In this document: positions 1 through 4,451 of the stretch, in pieces
How the letters are laid out: every line of letters begins with the position of its first letter
How positions within the stretch are numbered: position 1 is the first letter of the stretch
Source: Devosia sp.
GTDB lineage: Bacteria > Pseudomonadota > Alphaproteobacteria > Rhizobiales > Devosiaceae
Direction of reading: 5' to 3'
Length of the DNA stretch: 5,883 bases
NCBI GenBank assembly: GCA_016793415.1
Contig: JAEUMC010000993.1
Span: forward strand, 1-5,883
Made by a program: the position numbers and the translations under genes
The notes under the pieces: generated by a model
Database searches by the model: none
The model's input: only the letters and a program-made list of their open reading frames with translations
What the model was told of the DNA's origin: nothing

Positions 1-7
1 CGCCTAT

Positions 8-691
8 TCAGCGCGGCCTTACCACCGTAAAGGTGATCTGCTTTCGCACCACAAAGCCGAGCTTCTCGTAGAGCGCGATTGCACTCTCATTCTCGGTCTT
101 CACGTGCAGGAATGGCACCCGCCCATCGGCAGCAATCAGGCCCGAGACATGGGCGACCAGCGCCTTGGCCAGCCCCCTGCCCCGGAATTCCGGCCAGGTA
201 CAGACCGCGCTCACTTCGGTCAGGTTGCCGAGCCGCATCCGCTCGCCGGTCATCGCCATCAACCGCCCGTCGGCCGCGCGCAGCCCGAAATAGCGCCCCA
301 TGCCGAGCGTGCCGGCGCGAAACGGCCCCGGCTCCGTCGCCGTCGCCAACTCGAGTGCTGCTTCCGCATCCGCCGCCGTCAGCGGCACCGGCACCAGCTC
401 GGGCGCGACTGGCGGCGTTTCGCACACCATCTGGAACACCGGCACCGCCTGCAGCAGCTCCCAGTCGGCGGGCAAGTCGAACTGCCGCGCCGACACCAGC
501 CCAACTGCCTCTTCCGGTCCGACCAGAGGACGCAGCTCGGCGAACGCTGCAGCGTCGTAGCGCGCGAGGCCGCCGATCGGCGACAGCTCGTTCCGGTAAC
601 GCGCCGCGGCGCCGTTGCGCTGGCCCAGGGCCGCATGGTCGGTGGTGAGGGCATGCCATGCCGGATCGTCGAGCACGGAGAAGTCGGTCAT
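8..691 (-). CDS. GNAT family N-acetyltransferase
   Basis: This encodes a 227-residue cytoplasmic protein with a C-terminal GNAT fold, which transfers an acetyl group from acetyl-CoA to an amine; the substrate cannot be read from the sequence. The acetyl-CoA-binding motif A is visible as PEFRGRGLAKAL (residues 167-178, R-x-x-G-x-A pattern). The C-terminal signature NESAIALYEKLGF (201-213) is typical of FR47-like/RimI-type members. The first ~100 residues are less conserved and probably form a family-specific N-terminal half. I chose the ATG at 689-691 because AAAGGACG lies at ribosome-binding distance upstream. The frame is open further up to 748, but that would run into the divergent promoter region. 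The gene diverges from the secreted-protein gene at 813. Family assignment is firm; function is unknown. Confidence 0.9.
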   Translation of the reverse strand: MTDFSVLDDPAWHALTTDHAALGQRNGAAARYRNELSPIGGLARYDAAAFAELRPLVGPEEAVGLVSARQFDLPADWELLQAVPVFQMVCETPPVAPELVPVPLTAADAEAALELATATEPGPFRAGTLGMGRYFGLRAADGRLMAMTGERMRLGNLTEVSAVCTWPEFRGRGLAKALVAHVSGLIAADGRVPFLHVKTENESAIALYEKLGFVVRKQITFTVVRPR

Positions 692-812
692 TCGAAACGT
701 CCTTTGTATTCGCGCCACGCCTCTAGCATCCTGTCCGCGACTCCCCAACTGCCGGCATTCATCGGCAATTCAGCGCCTTCGGCTAGAACGGACAAAACCT
801 CGGGGATTCCTC
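692..812. promoter_or_regulatory. Divergent intergenic region with a small dyad
   Basis: These 121 bases separate two divergent genes and must hold both of their promoters. The only structured element I see is an inverted repeat, TGCCG (750-754) and CGGCA (763-767), which could be an operator or be chance. I could not pick convincing -35/-10 pairs for either gene. Confidence 0.3.
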
Positions 813-1307
813 ATGCTTCGCTTCGCTGCCGCAGCCGTGCTCTGCCTCGCCGCCACGCCATCCTTCGCCCAGATGGTGACCATCAGCCCCGAGCAGATCG
901 GCCAGATCTTCTGCATCTCGCGGCTCGGCAACGACATGGCGCCTGTCGCAGGGTTGTTGACGGCCGGGCTCACGGCGGCGATCGCCGAAGCCGAGGCGAA
1001 GAACGACGCCATCCAGCAGGCGCACCCCGACGAAAAGCCGCCGCTCGGTGATGGCATTCCGTGGCAGGCCTTCCCCGACTACGCGGCCGAATGCAAGGTG
1101 GGCGCCGTCACCCTCGAGGCCGACCGCGCCACCGTCGAGATCGCCTATGGCTTCCCCGACTATCCGGATGCCGGTTTCACCGACCACCTGCAGCTGATCC
1201 TCGTCGCCCAGCCGAACCTGGGCGAGCCGCTCTGGCGCATCGAGAACCTGAGCTACGCCAACCAGGGCGACCTCCGTTCGGTGCTGGTTTCGGCGTTCGC
1301 GAACTAG
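813..1307 (+). CDS. Small secreted protein of unknown function
   Basis: This encodes a 164-residue protein with a clear Sec signal peptide: MLR, a hydrophobic Ala/Leu-rich core, then TPSFA-Q, giving predicted signal peptidase I cleavage after residue 19. The mature part is soluble, about 145 residues, and probably periplasmic. It has no further membrane segment and only two cysteines after the signal (in IFCIS and AECKV), which could form a disulfide. The C-terminal half looks like a beta-rich domain (alternating stretches such as ATVEIAYGF, LQLILVAQP, LWRIENLSY) ending in DLRSVLVSAF. I do not recognise the family; the C-terminal pattern faintly recalls small periplasmic domains such as DUF3828, but I would not assert this. 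The start is the ATG directly before the signal peptide, with a weak GGGG ribosome site at 802-805. The open frame upstream to 615 overlaps the GNAT gene and is not credible. Confidence 0.8.
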   Translation: MLRFAAAAVLCLAATPSFAQMVTISPEQIGQIFCISRLGNDMAPVAGLLTAGLTAAIAEAEAKNDAIQQAHPDEKPPLGDGIPWQAFPDYAAECKVGAVTLEADRATVEIAYGFPDYPDAGFTDHLQLILVAQPNLGEPLWRIENLSYANQGDLRSVLVSAFAN

Positions 1308-1363
1308 TGCCTCCCCGCGTTGTCTTCGGCCTTGACGCCCCGCGCGCAAAGGCGCATTGCGGC

Positions 1364-1507
1364 TGATGTTCCGGGCGCTTCGCACCCGGACCTTCATCAA
1401 GGACTGAAAATGAACCCCGACAGTCGAAGTCGACCTTCGATCTTGCCGGCGCTCTAGGCTCCCGAGGCAGGTGGCCGGGCGCGCCGGCCCGGCTATCTAG
1501 TGGAGCC
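1364..1507 (+). promoter_or_regulatory. Structured 5' leader of corA
   Basis: Four elements occur in order. (1) A hairpin at 1370-1390, TCCGGG paired with CCCGGA, with weaker pairing extending to 1364/1396. (2) A short ORF (1410-1457) containing its own hairpin TCGAAG/CTTCGA (1424-1440). (3) A 12-bp hairpin at 1469-1498 with loop GCGCCG. (4) GGCTCC (1457-1462), complementary to GGAGCC (1502-1507), which contains the corA ribosome binding site GGAG. A second long-range match is GCCGGCGC (1445-1452) with GCGCCGGC (1481-1488), which would compete with or kiss the hairpin loop. A TTGACG at 1332-1337 is a possible -35, but the -10 at the right distance (CATTGC) is poor. The arrangement resembles translational attenuation. 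The pairings are seen; regulation is inferred. Confidence 0.55.
1410..1457 (+). CDS. Putative leader peptide upstream of corA
   Basis: This is a 15-codon ORF, MNPDSRSRPSILPAL, with AAGGA at 1399-1403 placed 6 bases before the ATG. That is a better ribosome site than several full genes here have. It ends 55 bases before the corA start. Prolines fall at positions 3, 9 and 13, and two CGA arginine codons (probably rare in this GC-rich genome) at positions 6 and 8. Known Mg2+ transporter leaders in enterobacteria (mgtL, and corL before corA) are short ORFs with an early acidic/proline stretch whose translation controls the downstream transporter. The N-P-D start here is reminiscent of them but is no proof of homology. 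The last base of the TAG stop overlaps the strand able to mask the corA ribosome site, so a terminating ribosome would free that site. Coding status is inferred from the ribosome site and context only. Confidence 0.5.
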   Translation: MNPDSRSRPSILPAL

Positions 1508-1512
1508 CCGTC

Positions 1513-2499
1513 ATGCTGCGTGCCTATGTAAGAGAAGGCGACCGCCTCGTTCCCACCGACTTCGATCCCGCCGCCGGCACCCAGCTGACCGGAGCGGTCT
1601 GGTACTCGCTTACCGACCCGACGCGCGAAGAGGATAAATTCGTCGAGGCCTGCCTCGGCATCGACATCCCGACCCGCCGCGAGATGCAGGACATCGAGCC
1701 CTCCGCCCGCCTCTACAGCGAGGAAGGGGCCGAGTTCATGACCATCACCGCCCTGATCGAGGACGAGGCCGGCCAGGTGGTCAAAACCCCGATCACCTTC
1801 GTGCTGCGCAACGATCAGCTGGTCACCGTGCGCTATGCCGATCCAAAACCGTTCCGGCTCTACGAGCGCCTGGTTTCCCGCCCTACTGCCGGCGAGGTCG
1901 GCGGCGAACGGGTAATGATCGGCCTGCTCGAGTCCTTCATCGATCGCCTGGCGCAACTGCTCGAGAACACCGGCGACGGCATCGACCAGATTTCGCGCGA
2001 GGTGTTCGGCAACAAATCCACCAAGCCCACCCGCAAGACCCGCGACCTGCAGTCGCTGATCGAGCGCATCGGCAAGAAGGGCGACGTCCTGACGCTCGCC
2101 CGCGAAAGCCTGGTCTCGATCAGCCGGCTGGTGAGCTTTCACCAGTCGAGCGGCTCGGAGAACCAGAAATCGGTGCGCGAGCGCAAGCAGGAGATCAAGG
2201 TGCTGCAGCGCGATGCCGCCGCGCTCAGCGACCATGCCACCTTCCTCTCCGACAAGATCACCTTCCTGCTCGATGCGACGCTCGGACTGATCAACCTCGA
2301 GCAGAACCAGATCATCAAGATCTTCTCGGTGGCTGCCGTGGTGTTCCTGCCGCCGACCCTCGTCGCCTCGATCTACGGCATGAACTTCCAGTTCATGCCC
2401 GAGCTGAGCTGGCCCCTGGGCTATCCATTCGCGCTGGGGCTCATGGTCCTGTCGGCGGCGGTGCCCTACCTGTTCTTCAAGCGAAGCGGCTGGCTCTGA
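1513..2499 (+). CDS. corA: CorA magnesium/cobalt transport protein
   Basis: This encodes a 328-residue inner-membrane channel for Mg2+ (and Co2+/Ni2+), which works as a homopentamer with a large N-terminal cytoplasmic funnel and two C-terminal membrane helices. The diagnostic Y-G-M-N selectivity motif is at 288-291, followed by FQFMPELSW, matching the periplasmic loop MPEL of classic CorA. TM1 covers about residues 270-287 (FSVAAVVFLPPTLVASI) and TM2 about 304-322. The tail FFKRSGWL is positively charged, and the same type of ending occurs in enterobacterial CorA (~316 residues), so the protein is full length. The acidic, helix-rich region before TM1 (e.g. TFLSDKITFLLDATLGLINLE) is the long stalk helix. 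The ATG at 1513 has GGAG 7 bases upstream. No partner gene is adjacent. The preceding leader suggests expression is controlled after transcription starts. Identification is firm. Confidence 0.96.
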   Translation: MLRAYVREGDRLVPTDFDPAAGTQLTGAVWYSLTDPTREEDKFVEACLGIDIPTRREMQDIEPSARLYSEEGAEFMTITALIEDEAGQVVKTPITFVLRNDQLVTVRYADPKPFRLYERLVSRPTAGEVGGERVMIGLLESFIDRLAQLLENTGDGIDQISREVFGNKSTKPTRKTRDLQSLIERIGKKGDVLTLARESLVSISRLVSFHQSSGSENQKSVRERKQEIKVLQRDAAALSDHATFLSDKITFLLDATLGLINLEQNQIIKIFSVAAVVFLPPTLVASIYGMNFQFMPELSWPLGYPFALGLMVLSAAVPYLFFKRSGWL

Positions 2500-2523
2500 G
2501 CCGCTGCGGATTCGCCCGCCGAA

Positions 2524-2541
2524 CTGACAAAAAACTGTCAC
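2524..2541 (+). promoter_or_regulatory. Pho-box-like element
   Basis: CTGACAA-AAAA-CTGTCAC is two 7-base direct repeats spaced by 4, an 11-base period. This is the layout of the PhoB box (consensus CTGTCAT-N4-CTGTCAT); I count 11 of 14 matches. The same bases can also be read as a dyad, TGACA-N6-TGTCA, so another regulator is possible. No good -10 lies about 10 bases downstream, which weakens the Pho reading. It sits 25 bases after corA and about 170 bases before the predicted start of the first sRNA. Confidence 0.35.
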
Positions 2542-2553
2542 AATCAAGCACTT

Positions 2554-2597
2554 GGCGTCGCATTCACATCGGCGTGCGACGCCACGACGCACGCCGA
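2554..2597 (+). other. Two mutually exclusive hairpins
   Basis: A 10-bp perfect stem, TCGGCGTGCG (2569-2578) with CGCACGCCGA (2588-2597), overlaps a competing 9-bp perfect stem, GGCGTCGCA (2554-2562) with TGCGACGCC (2575-2583). The shared bases 2575-2578 prevent both from forming at once. No U-tract follows, so neither is an intrinsic terminator. It could be an RNA switch in the corA 3' UTR or in a transcript from the Pho-box-like element, or a protein-binding dyad in DNA. Confidence 0.4.
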
Positions 2598-2674
2598 AAA
2601 TCGCAATACACGAGCAAACTCATCGACTTAACAGCCATGCAGAAAACGCATGCCCCTCATTCGATACTCCTCGG

Positions 2675-2703
2675 TTGCTGGGTCGGCATCCAGCCCATAT
2701 ATC
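2675..2703 (+). promoter_or_regulatory. Candidate promoter of sRNA 1
   Basis: TTGCTG (2675-2680), a 17-base spacer, then TATATC (2698-2703). The -10 lies in CCCATATA (2694-2701), which also resembles the heat-shock sigma factor (RpoH) -10 element. CcsR sRNAs of Rhodobacter are RpoH-dependent, so this may be relevant. The predicted start is near 2710. Confidence 0.4.
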
Positions 2704-2709
2704 CCCGCT

Positions 2710-2826
2710 CGACAGCAGCTGAGCGCATCTCCCTCCTCCTCCTCGCGCTCGTTGTTTGTTCCTCCCTGCAGCCGGCAACGGCTGCTACTCGGCCCCGCTC
2801 TCCCCTCGAGCGGGGCCTTGTTTTTT
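2710..2826 (+). ncRNA. sRNA 1 with CCUCCUCCUCC loop (cuckoo/CcsR-like)
   Basis: This is a predicted ~117-nt small RNA. Close to the 5' end, GAGCGC (2721-2726) pairs with GCGCTC (2745-2750), presenting an 18-nt loop with CCTCCTCCTCC. A further CCTCCC (2761-2766) follows in single strand. Next is a 7-bp stem closed by a GCAA tetraloop, GCAGCCG/CGGCTGC (2768-2785), then a strong intrinsic terminator. The CCUCC core equals the anti-Shine-Dalgarno sequence of 16S rRNA, so the RNA is expected to mask GGAGG-type ribosome binding sites on mRNAs. Cuckoo-family RNAs usually have 2-4 such hairpins; here only one is clean, so this may be a divergent member. The 5' end is inferred from the promoter-like pair, the 3' end from the terminator. 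Confidence 0.68.
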
Positions 2827-2827
2827 C
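2791..2827 (+). terminator. Intrinsic terminator of sRNA 1
   Basis: A perfect 10-bp GC-rich stem, GGCCCCGCTC (2791-2800) with GAGCGGGGCC (2808-2817), with loop TCCCCTC, is followed by TTGTTTTTTC. Confidence 0.93.
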
Positions 2828-2872
2828 TACCCCAGCGATCGCTCGAACCAGCTGCTCAAACCGGCAGGTGGT

Positions 2873-2886
2873 TGACGCATGCGTCA
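2873..2886. promoter_or_regulatory. 14-bp perfect palindrome upstream of sRNA 2
   Basis: TGACGCATGCGTCA is perfectly self-complementary. It lies 60 bases before the sRNA 2 -35 element, and a second dyad, CTATGC (2903-2908) with GCATAG (2920-2925), sits between them. Both could be operators for sRNA 2. The regulator is unknown. Confidence 0.35.
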
Positions 2887-2945
2887 CGGCAGCATGGCTG
2901 ACCTATGCCTGCACAAACTGCATAGCTGGCATGTTGAGGTCTGCA

Positions 2946-2974
2946 TTGTGGACCAAACGGTCAAAGTGCATATT
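2946..2974 (+). promoter_or_regulatory. Candidate promoter of sRNA 2
   Basis: TTGTGG (2946-2951), a 17-base spacer, then CATATT (2969-2974), which matches TATAAT at 4 of 6 positions. The predicted start near 2981 places the first CCUCCUCCC hairpin about 8 nt from the 5' end, typical of compact sRNAs. Confidence 0.42.
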
Positions 2975-2997
2975 GTGACTGTCGATGTGAGCCGCAC

Positions 2998-3098
2998 CGT
3001 ATCCTCCTCCCTCGGTCCTGCTCTGCGACACCGGTCCGAAGTCGTATCCTCCTCCCTCGACTTAGGACCATCGGCAAATGGCGTATCCTCCTCCCTCG
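2998..3098 (+). repeat. Three identical 17-nt copies CGTATCCTCCTCCCTCG
   Basis: Copies lie at 2998-3014, 3043-3059 and 3082-3098, separated by 28 and 22 bases. Each copy is a hairpin loop plus its closing C-G/G-C pairs; the flanking stem bases differ completely between copies. Confidence 0.97.
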
Positions 3099-3143
3099 TC
3101 CATTTGCCACCACTTTCGATTTGGACTTCGGTCCTTTTCATTG

Positions 3144-3175
3144 GGCCCCATCTTCGGATGGGGCCTCTTTTTTTT
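3144..3175 (+). terminator. Intrinsic terminator of sRNA 2
   Basis: A perfect 9-bp stem, GGCCCCATC/GATGGGGCC, with the extra-stable TTCG tetraloop, is followed by TCTTTTTTTT. Confidence 0.95.
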
Positions 3176-3242
3176 GCTTTGCATCATCTGTGGCCGCAGG
3201 ACGCCTCGCGCCCAGCGCATGGCTGACGTTCCGACTTGGCGA

Positions 3243-3271
3243 TTGTTCCGCAGCGCGGTCTCCCCGATAGT
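3243..3271 (+). promoter_or_regulatory. Candidate promoter of sRNA 3
   Basis: TTGTTC (3243-3248), a 17-base spacer, then GATAGT (3266-3271), 4 of 6 matches to TATAAT. The predicted start is near 3278. The spacing equals that of the two upstream sRNA promoters. Confidence 0.38.
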
Positions 3272-3277
3272 CATCTC

Positions 3278-3387
3278 AACGAATTGCAGCCGCTCCTCCT
3301 CCCTGGCTGCGCTTCGATGGGTCGCCCGCTTCGGCGAGCCGGCCTTTGAGGCTCCGCTCATCCCCTCGAGCGGAGCCTTTTTCTTTT
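3278..3387 (+). ncRNA. sRNA 3 with CCUCCUCCC loop (cuckoo/CcsR-like)
   Basis: This is a predicted ~110-nt small RNA. GCAGCC (3286-3291) pairs with GGCTGC (3305-3310), closing a 13-nt loop GCTCCTCCTCCCT; loop length and motif match sRNA 2. A second small hairpin, TCGCC/GGCGA (3322-3337), lacks the motif. The terminator shares the 13 bases TCCCCTCGAGCGG with that of sRNA 1, suggesting the two arose by duplication. With only one motif hairpin it is shorter than standard cuckoo RNAs. It ends 61 bases before the aldo/keto reductase start. The 5' end is inferred. Confidence 0.7.
3349..3387 (+). terminator. Intrinsic terminator of sRNA 3
   Basis: A perfect 10-bp stem, GGCTCCGCTC (3350-3359) with GAGCGGAGCC (3368-3377), extended by A-T, with loop ATCCCCTC, is followed by TTTTTCTTTT. 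Confidence 0.94.
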
Positions 3388-3448
3388 GGCGCTCCGGTTG
3401 TTCGTCGCCTCAGCCGCGTTACGGTACGCACCCAACGCGAGATCGCTC

Positions 3449-4291
3449 ATGACCATCCCAACTGTCCGCTTCCCGTCCGGCAACGCCGTGCCCGCCCTCG
3501 GCCAGGGCACCTGGCGCATGGGTGAGGATCGCCGTCGTCACGCCGACGAAGTAACGGCGCTGCGCCGCGGCATCGAGCTGGGCATGACCTTGATCGATAC
3601 CGCCGAGATGTACGGCGATGGCGGCGCCGAACTGGTAGTCGCCGAAGCGATCAGGGGGCGCCGCGACGAGGTGCAACTGGTCAGTAAGGTCCTGCCCTAC
3701 AATGCCAGCCGCAGCGGCACCATCGCCGCCTGCGAGCGCAGCCTCAAGCGCCTCGGCACCGACCATATCGAGCTCTACCTGCTGCATTGGCGCGGCCGGT
3801 ATCCGCTCGCCGAAACCGTCGAGGCTTTCGAGACCCTGCAACGTTCGGGCGCCATCGGCGCCTAGGGCGTCTCCAACTTCGATGTCGATGACATGGAGGA
3901 GCTGCTGTCCGTCCCCGGCGGGAAGGCCTGCGCCACCAACCAGGTCCTCTACAATCTCGCCGCGCGCGGCATCGAGTACGACCTGCTCGGATGGTCGGCC
4001 GAGCACGCCATGCCGATCATGGCCTATTCACCGCTCGGCAACGACAACCGCATGCTCCACCACCCTGAGCTCAACCGCATCGCGAGGGCCCGCGGGGCCA
4101 CGGCCGCCCAGGTCGCCCTCGCCTTCGTGCTGGCCCGGCCCGGCGTCGTCGCCATCCCCAAGGCCACCGGGCTCGACCACGTCACCGAGAACCGGGCAGC
4201 AGCAGAATTGACGCTCACCGCCGAAGAACACGCCGCGCTCGATGCAGCCTTCCCACCGCCGCGCCGCAAGCAGGCGTTGGAGATGATCTGA
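3449..4291 (+). pseudogene. Aldo/keto reductase (YeaE-type) interrupted by an amber codon
   Basis: This 280-residue NADPH-dependent oxidoreductase frame is interrupted by TAG at 3863-3865 (codon 139). The part before the stop has the family start ([11 protein letters not shown]) and all four catalytic residues: Asp50 and Tyr55 ([10 protein letters not shown]), Lys80 (VSKV), His113 (LLHW). The same frame continues at once with GVSNFDVDDMEEL, CATNQVLYNLAARGIEYDLL, MAYSPLG and AIPKATGLDHV, through to TGA at the family's normal length. Close relatives read W-G-V-S-N at the stop, so a single TGG to TAG change explains it. The 138-residue product would lack the C-terminal barrel strands that bind the cofactor. 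No frameshift or other damage is seen, so the mutation is recent, or it is a sequencing error or a read-through case. The ribosome site is weak (GCGAGA). A restart at ATG 3893 would lack the active site. Confidence 0.88.
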
Positions 4292-4406
4292 AGGCGTGGC
4301 TCAGGGGGGAACCGCCGGCCTCTCGGTGCTCAATCTCTACCCGGCATTTCCTGCCGCCCTGCCCGTTTCGTCCCCGCCAAACGCCCGGATTCCCGCCACT
4401 CCGCAC

Positions 4407-4422
4407 TGGCACGCCGCCTGCA
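4407..4422 (+). promoter_or_regulatory. Near-consensus sigma-54 (-24/-12) promoter
   Basis: TGGCACG-CCGC-CTGCA matches the RpoN consensus TGGCACG-N4-TTGCA except for one base, with the required GG-N10-GC spacing (GG 4408-4409, GC 4420-4421). The predicted start is near 4433, giving a ~19-nt leader that contains the ribosome site CGGAGG (4441-4446) before the ATG at 4452. No enhancer site for an RpoN activator was recognised upstream. Confidence 0.5.
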
Positions 4423-4451
4423 TGGTATCGCGCGACCGCCCGGAGGCACCC

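Larger units (their letters stand above)
2981..3175 (+). ncRNA. sRNA 2: three-hairpin cuckoo/CcsR-family RNA
   Basis: This is a predicted ~195-nt small RNA with three adjacent hairpins sharing the 13-nt loop UAUCCUCCUCCCU. Hairpin A (2989-3023) has inner stem ACCG/CGGT, with GAGC/GCTC outside. Hairpin B (3033-3069) has AAGTCG/CGACTT, a single mismatch, then GGTCC/GGACC. Hairpin C (3073-3108) has GGCAAATGG/CCATTTGCC plus two further pairs. A mini-hairpin GGAC-TTCG-GTCC (3123-3134) and a strong terminator follow. Identical loops on unrelated stems define the cuckoo RNA family (2-4 hairpins with CCUCCUCCC loops), whose known members include the stress-induced CcsR RNAs of Rhodobacter sphaeroides. 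The loop matches the 16S anti-Shine-Dalgarno core and could bind ribosome binding sites of several mRNAs at once. The hairpins and terminator are seen; the 5' end and targets are inferred. Confidence 0.85.

Noticed and set aside
2485..2505. Hairpin AGCGGCT/AGCCGCT spanning the corA stop codon as a terminator
   Set aside because: It has a 7-bp stem but no T-tract and lies partly within coding sequence. It could stall ribosomes or be chance; there is not enough to call a terminator.
1177..2592. Long minus-strand open frame opposite corA
   Set aside because: It is a shadow of the high-GC corA coding frame; corA is unmistakable on the plus strand.
2834..2843. Perfect palindrome AGCGATCGCT just after the sRNA 1 terminator
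   Set aside because: It contains the common GCGATCGC octamer, expected by chance in GC-rich DNA, and has no link to a promoter.
2574..2978. Plus-strand open frame of 134 codons across the first sRNA
   Set aside because: It reads straight through a perfect terminator with its T-tract, lacks a ribosome site, and its residue composition is unlike a protein family. The RNA explanation is stronger.
2998..3098. Short regular repeats resembling a CRISPR mini-array
   Set aside because: Repeats are only 17 nt, the intervening sequences are 28 and 22 nt and are the hairpin stems themselves, and there are no cas genes. They are RNA loops.
3398..3425. TTGTTC-N16-TACGGT as a promoter for the aldo/keto reductase
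   Set aside because: The -10 matches consensus at only half its positions; it is possible but too weak to list.
2879..3452. Open frames (both strands) covering sRNA 2 and sRNA 3
   Set aside because: They translate the repeated loops and terminators (recurring Ser-Ser-Leu runs) and have no ribosome sites or family features.
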